Positions 4,860 through 6,035 of a stretch of 6,035 nt of DNA are shown here, piece by piece; positions within the stretch are counted from its first letter, which is position 1, and the number at the start of each line of letters is the position of its first letter. The position numbers and the translations under genes are program-made. Source of the DNA: Candidatus Melainabacteria bacterium (GTDB lineage Bacteria; Actinomycetota; Actinomycetes; Mycobacteriales; Pseudonocardiaceae); assembly GCA_903970565.1 (NCBI GenBank), contig CAJCJE010000813.1, positions 1 to 6,035 on the forward strand, written 5' to 3'. The notes beneath the pieces were generated by a model that did not search any database, was not told where the DNA came from, and was given only the letters and a program-made list of their open reading frames with translations.

Positions 4860-5609
4860 ATGGCCGGGAACATCGGAACTGCCGGGGACAGCGTCTCCCG
4901 ACGACTGCTGTCTGTTTTGGACTGCTTCGAGCTGAGTCGGCCGGTGCTCTCGCTGACCGAGATCGCGGCCGGCGCCACGCTGCCGCGCTCGACCGCGCGG
5001 CGGCTGATCGTCGAACTGGTCGCCTGGGGCGGCCTGGAGCGGTTGCCGAACGGGAAGTACCGGATCGGCATGCGGCTGTGCCGGATCGGGTCGTTCGCGC
5101 CGCGGCAGCGCGACCTGCGCGAGGTCGCGCTACCGTACCTGCGCGACCTCTACGCGGTCGTCTTGGAGAACGTGCAGCTCGTCGTGCTCGACGGCCTTGA
5201 CGCGCTGTGCGTGGAGCAGGTGTCCGGGCCGGAGGCCGGTGTCGCCGCCACCACCGAGGTCGGCGGTCGGCTGCCGTTGCACGCCTCCGGGGTCGGCAAG
5301 GTGCTGCTGGCCTACTCGCCTCCGCGGTTGCTGACCGACACCGTCGCCGCCGGGCTGATCAGGTACACCCCGCACACGATCGTGCAGTCCGGCCGGTTGG
5401 CCGCGACCCGGCAGCTGATCCGGGAGCACGGCCTCGCCTACTCCTCCGAGGAACTGGCCGTCGGCGTCGTGTCGGTTGCCGCCCCGGTGCTCACCCCGGA
5501 TCGGCGCCTGATCGGCGCCCTGGGCATCGTCGCCCGGCACGGCACGCGGCTGGACCAGATGGCCTCCGCCGTGCGCACGGCCGCCCTCGGGGTGTCCCGC
5601 AGCTGCTGA
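4860..5609 (+). CDS. IclR-family transcriptional regulator, 249 aa
   Basis: IclR proteins are dimeric regulators, usually controlling adjacent catabolic genes in response to a small acid or aromatic compound. An N-terminal winged helix-turn-helix covers about residues 12-75: SVSRRLLSVLDCF (11-23), LSLTEIAAGATLPRSTARRL (30-49), and a wing ending GKYRIGMRLCRIG (65-77). The effector-binding domain follows (about 85-245), with GGRLPLHASGVGKVLLA (135-151) and GLAYSSEELAVGVVSVAAPV (191-210), both typical of the family. I prefer ATG 4860 because GGGAG lies six bases upstream and the length then fits the usual ~250. GTG 4809, in frame, would add 17 residues but has no ribosome site. IclR targets are usually adjacent, but the sequence past the gene becomes non-coding and then foreign, so its targets cannot be seen. 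The effector cannot be deduced. Confidence 0.93.
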   Translation: MAGNIGTAGDSVSRRLLSVLDCFELSRPVLSLTEIAAGATLPRSTARRLIVELVAWGGLERLPNGKYRIGMRLCRIGSFAPRQRDLREVALPYLRDLYAVVLENVQLVVLDGLDALCVEQVSGPEAGVAATTEVGGRLPLHASGVGKVLLAYSPPRLLTDTVAAGLIRYTPHTIVQSGRLAATRQLIREHGLAYSSEELAVGVVSVAAPVLTPDRRLIGALGIVARHGTRLDQMASAVRTAALGVSRSC

Positions 5610-5628
5610 GCACGGCCCGACTCCGTGC
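5610..5628 (+). terminator. Hairpin directly after the IclR gene
   Basis: GCACGG (5610-5615) and CCGTGC (5623-5628) form a six-pair G+C-rich stem with a seven-base loop, directly after the TGA. There is no T-run, as is common for actinomycete terminators. Confidence 0.5.
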
Positions 5629-5844
5629 CGCTGCCGACCGATCCCGCTCCTGACCGGCCGAAACAGCACCCGAACATGATCAGCTTTTGATCGACTGTCA
5701 ACGGTCAACGGTCCTGGACCAAACGAACGGACGATGACACCCGCCCGGTTGGTGACGCAGATTGACCGCGCATCGCGTTGATCGATGTGGCGAGGGCCCC
5801 GCGTCGACATCGGCGGGAACGCACACCGATCGCGCATCCGTCGA
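5629..5844. other. Non-coding stretch after the IclR gene, up to the foreign segment
   Basis: No frame has convincing gene character. Together with the hairpin before it, this is an intergenic region of actinomycete-like composition holding the small repeats listed separately. The join to retroelement sequence falls somewhere near 5830-5845. An open plus-strand frame starts at ATG 5785 and leads into the retroelement frame, but its first 20 codons show no similarity I recognise. Confidence 0.5.
5678..5720. repeat. Cluster of small repeats: possible operator region
   Basis: Three elements lie within 43 bases. GATCA-gcttt-TGATC (5678-5692) is an inverted repeat. TCAACGG occurs twice in tandem (5698-5704 and 5705-5711). 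GGTCC-t-GGACC (5710-5720) is a palindrome. Such a cluster past an IclR gene could be the control region of its target operon, now missing, or chance. Confidence 0.35.
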
Positions 5845-6035
5845 GGAGATATTCGACCCAACTCGGACAACCTTCGTGGCTTGTTGAACACACAAGAACC
5901 CTCCACGGCCAAAGACGCTTTCCGATTCGTCAAAGCTGCTGAATACTACCGCAAGTTCATACCGAACTTTTCTGGAATTGCCGGGCCTCTGTACAGATAC
6001 AAACCGGTGACCAAACATCGGAAAGTCGAAACCAA
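5845..6035 (+). mobile_element. Ty3/gypsy-type retrotransposon Pol fragment (RT-RNase H junction), runs off window
   Basis: The plus-strand frame starting at 5845 reads GDIRPNSDNLRGLLNTQEPS, then TAKDAFRFVKAAEYYRKFIP and NFSGIAGPLYRYKPVTKHRK, and stays open to the window edge (63 codons). This is the conserved stretch after the reverse transcriptase thumb and before RNase H in Ty3/gypsy polyproteins, whose hallmark is the F..A..YYR.FIPNFS.IA.PLY pattern. Bacterial reverse transcriptases (group II introns, retrons, DGRs) lack it. By count, G+C over 5881-6035 is 74 of 155, about 48%, far below the neighbouring genes. No start, LTR or primer-binding site is visible, so it is an internal fragment. 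The likely source is a eukaryote in the sample, through contamination or a chimeric join at the contig end. True transfer into the bacterium is possible but much less likely. Confidence 0.85.

Noticed and set aside
5130..5933. 267-codon minus frame opposite the IclR gene
   Set aside because: It is antisense to a clear IclR gene and rich in glycine, arginine and histidine, as expected from the complementary strand of a high-G+C gene.
5698..6018. 106-codon minus frame across the foreign segment
   Set aside because: The plus strand carries a clear gypsy Pol frame, and this frame has no family character.
5845..6035. Bacterial reverse transcriptase system (retron, DGR or group II intron)
   Set aside because: The residues match the Ty3/gypsy region after the polymerase domain. 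No catalytic YxDD, maturase or retron RNA features are visible.

Overview
The DNA looks like an actinomycete chromosome, probably a Pseudonocardiales-type or related genus. It has high G+C with third codon positions mostly G or C, several GTG starts, an XRE/DUF5753 regulator (a family concentrated in actinomycetes), and genes that appear leaderless or have weak ribosome sites. The genus is an inference. No rRNA, tRNA or CRISPR array was seen.

Left edge (1-484, minus): the N-terminal third of a malic enzyme, a core metabolic gene running off the window. Positions 656-1460 (minus) hold a small operon-like block: a 23-codon leader gene, a 114-aa protein of unknown function, and a broken small gene whose two halves sit in different frames. 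A shared control region (1461-1661) separates this block from a divergent XRE-family regulator (1662-2158, plus). That regulator is also broken: two one-base frame breaks, and its C-terminal part is missing.

The regulator's homology stops about 25 bases before the stop codon of a complete C5-cytosine DNA methyltransferase (2183-3397, minus). The methyltransferase is divergent from a Vsr-type mismatch endonuclease (3478-3915, plus), with 80 bp between them that carry an inverted repeat. The likely logic is that the methyltransferase makes 5-methylcytosine and Vsr nicks the T:G mismatches left when it deaminates. No restriction enzyme is visible, so within this window the pair is an orphan methylation/repair module. 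It appears to have landed in, or replaced, the end of the regulator gene.

Positions 3936-4278 carry no convincing gene. Then come a STAS-domain anti-sigma-factor antagonist (4279-4707) and an IclR-family transcription factor (about 4860-5609), both on plus and separated by a palindromic segment. The IclR gene is followed by a hairpin and a non-coding stretch with small repeats.

The last ~190 bases (5845-6035) are foreign in character. One plus-strand frame encodes a Ty3/gypsy retrotransposon Pol fragment (the join between reverse transcriptase and RNase H), and G+C falls to about 48% over the last 155 bases. A eukaryotic retroelement in an actinomycete contig is most simply a chimeric join or host/co-culture contamination. 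It is the most surprising signal in the window. The most plausible real biology is the methyltransferase-Vsr pair with its shared control region and the decayed regulatory locus it sits in.
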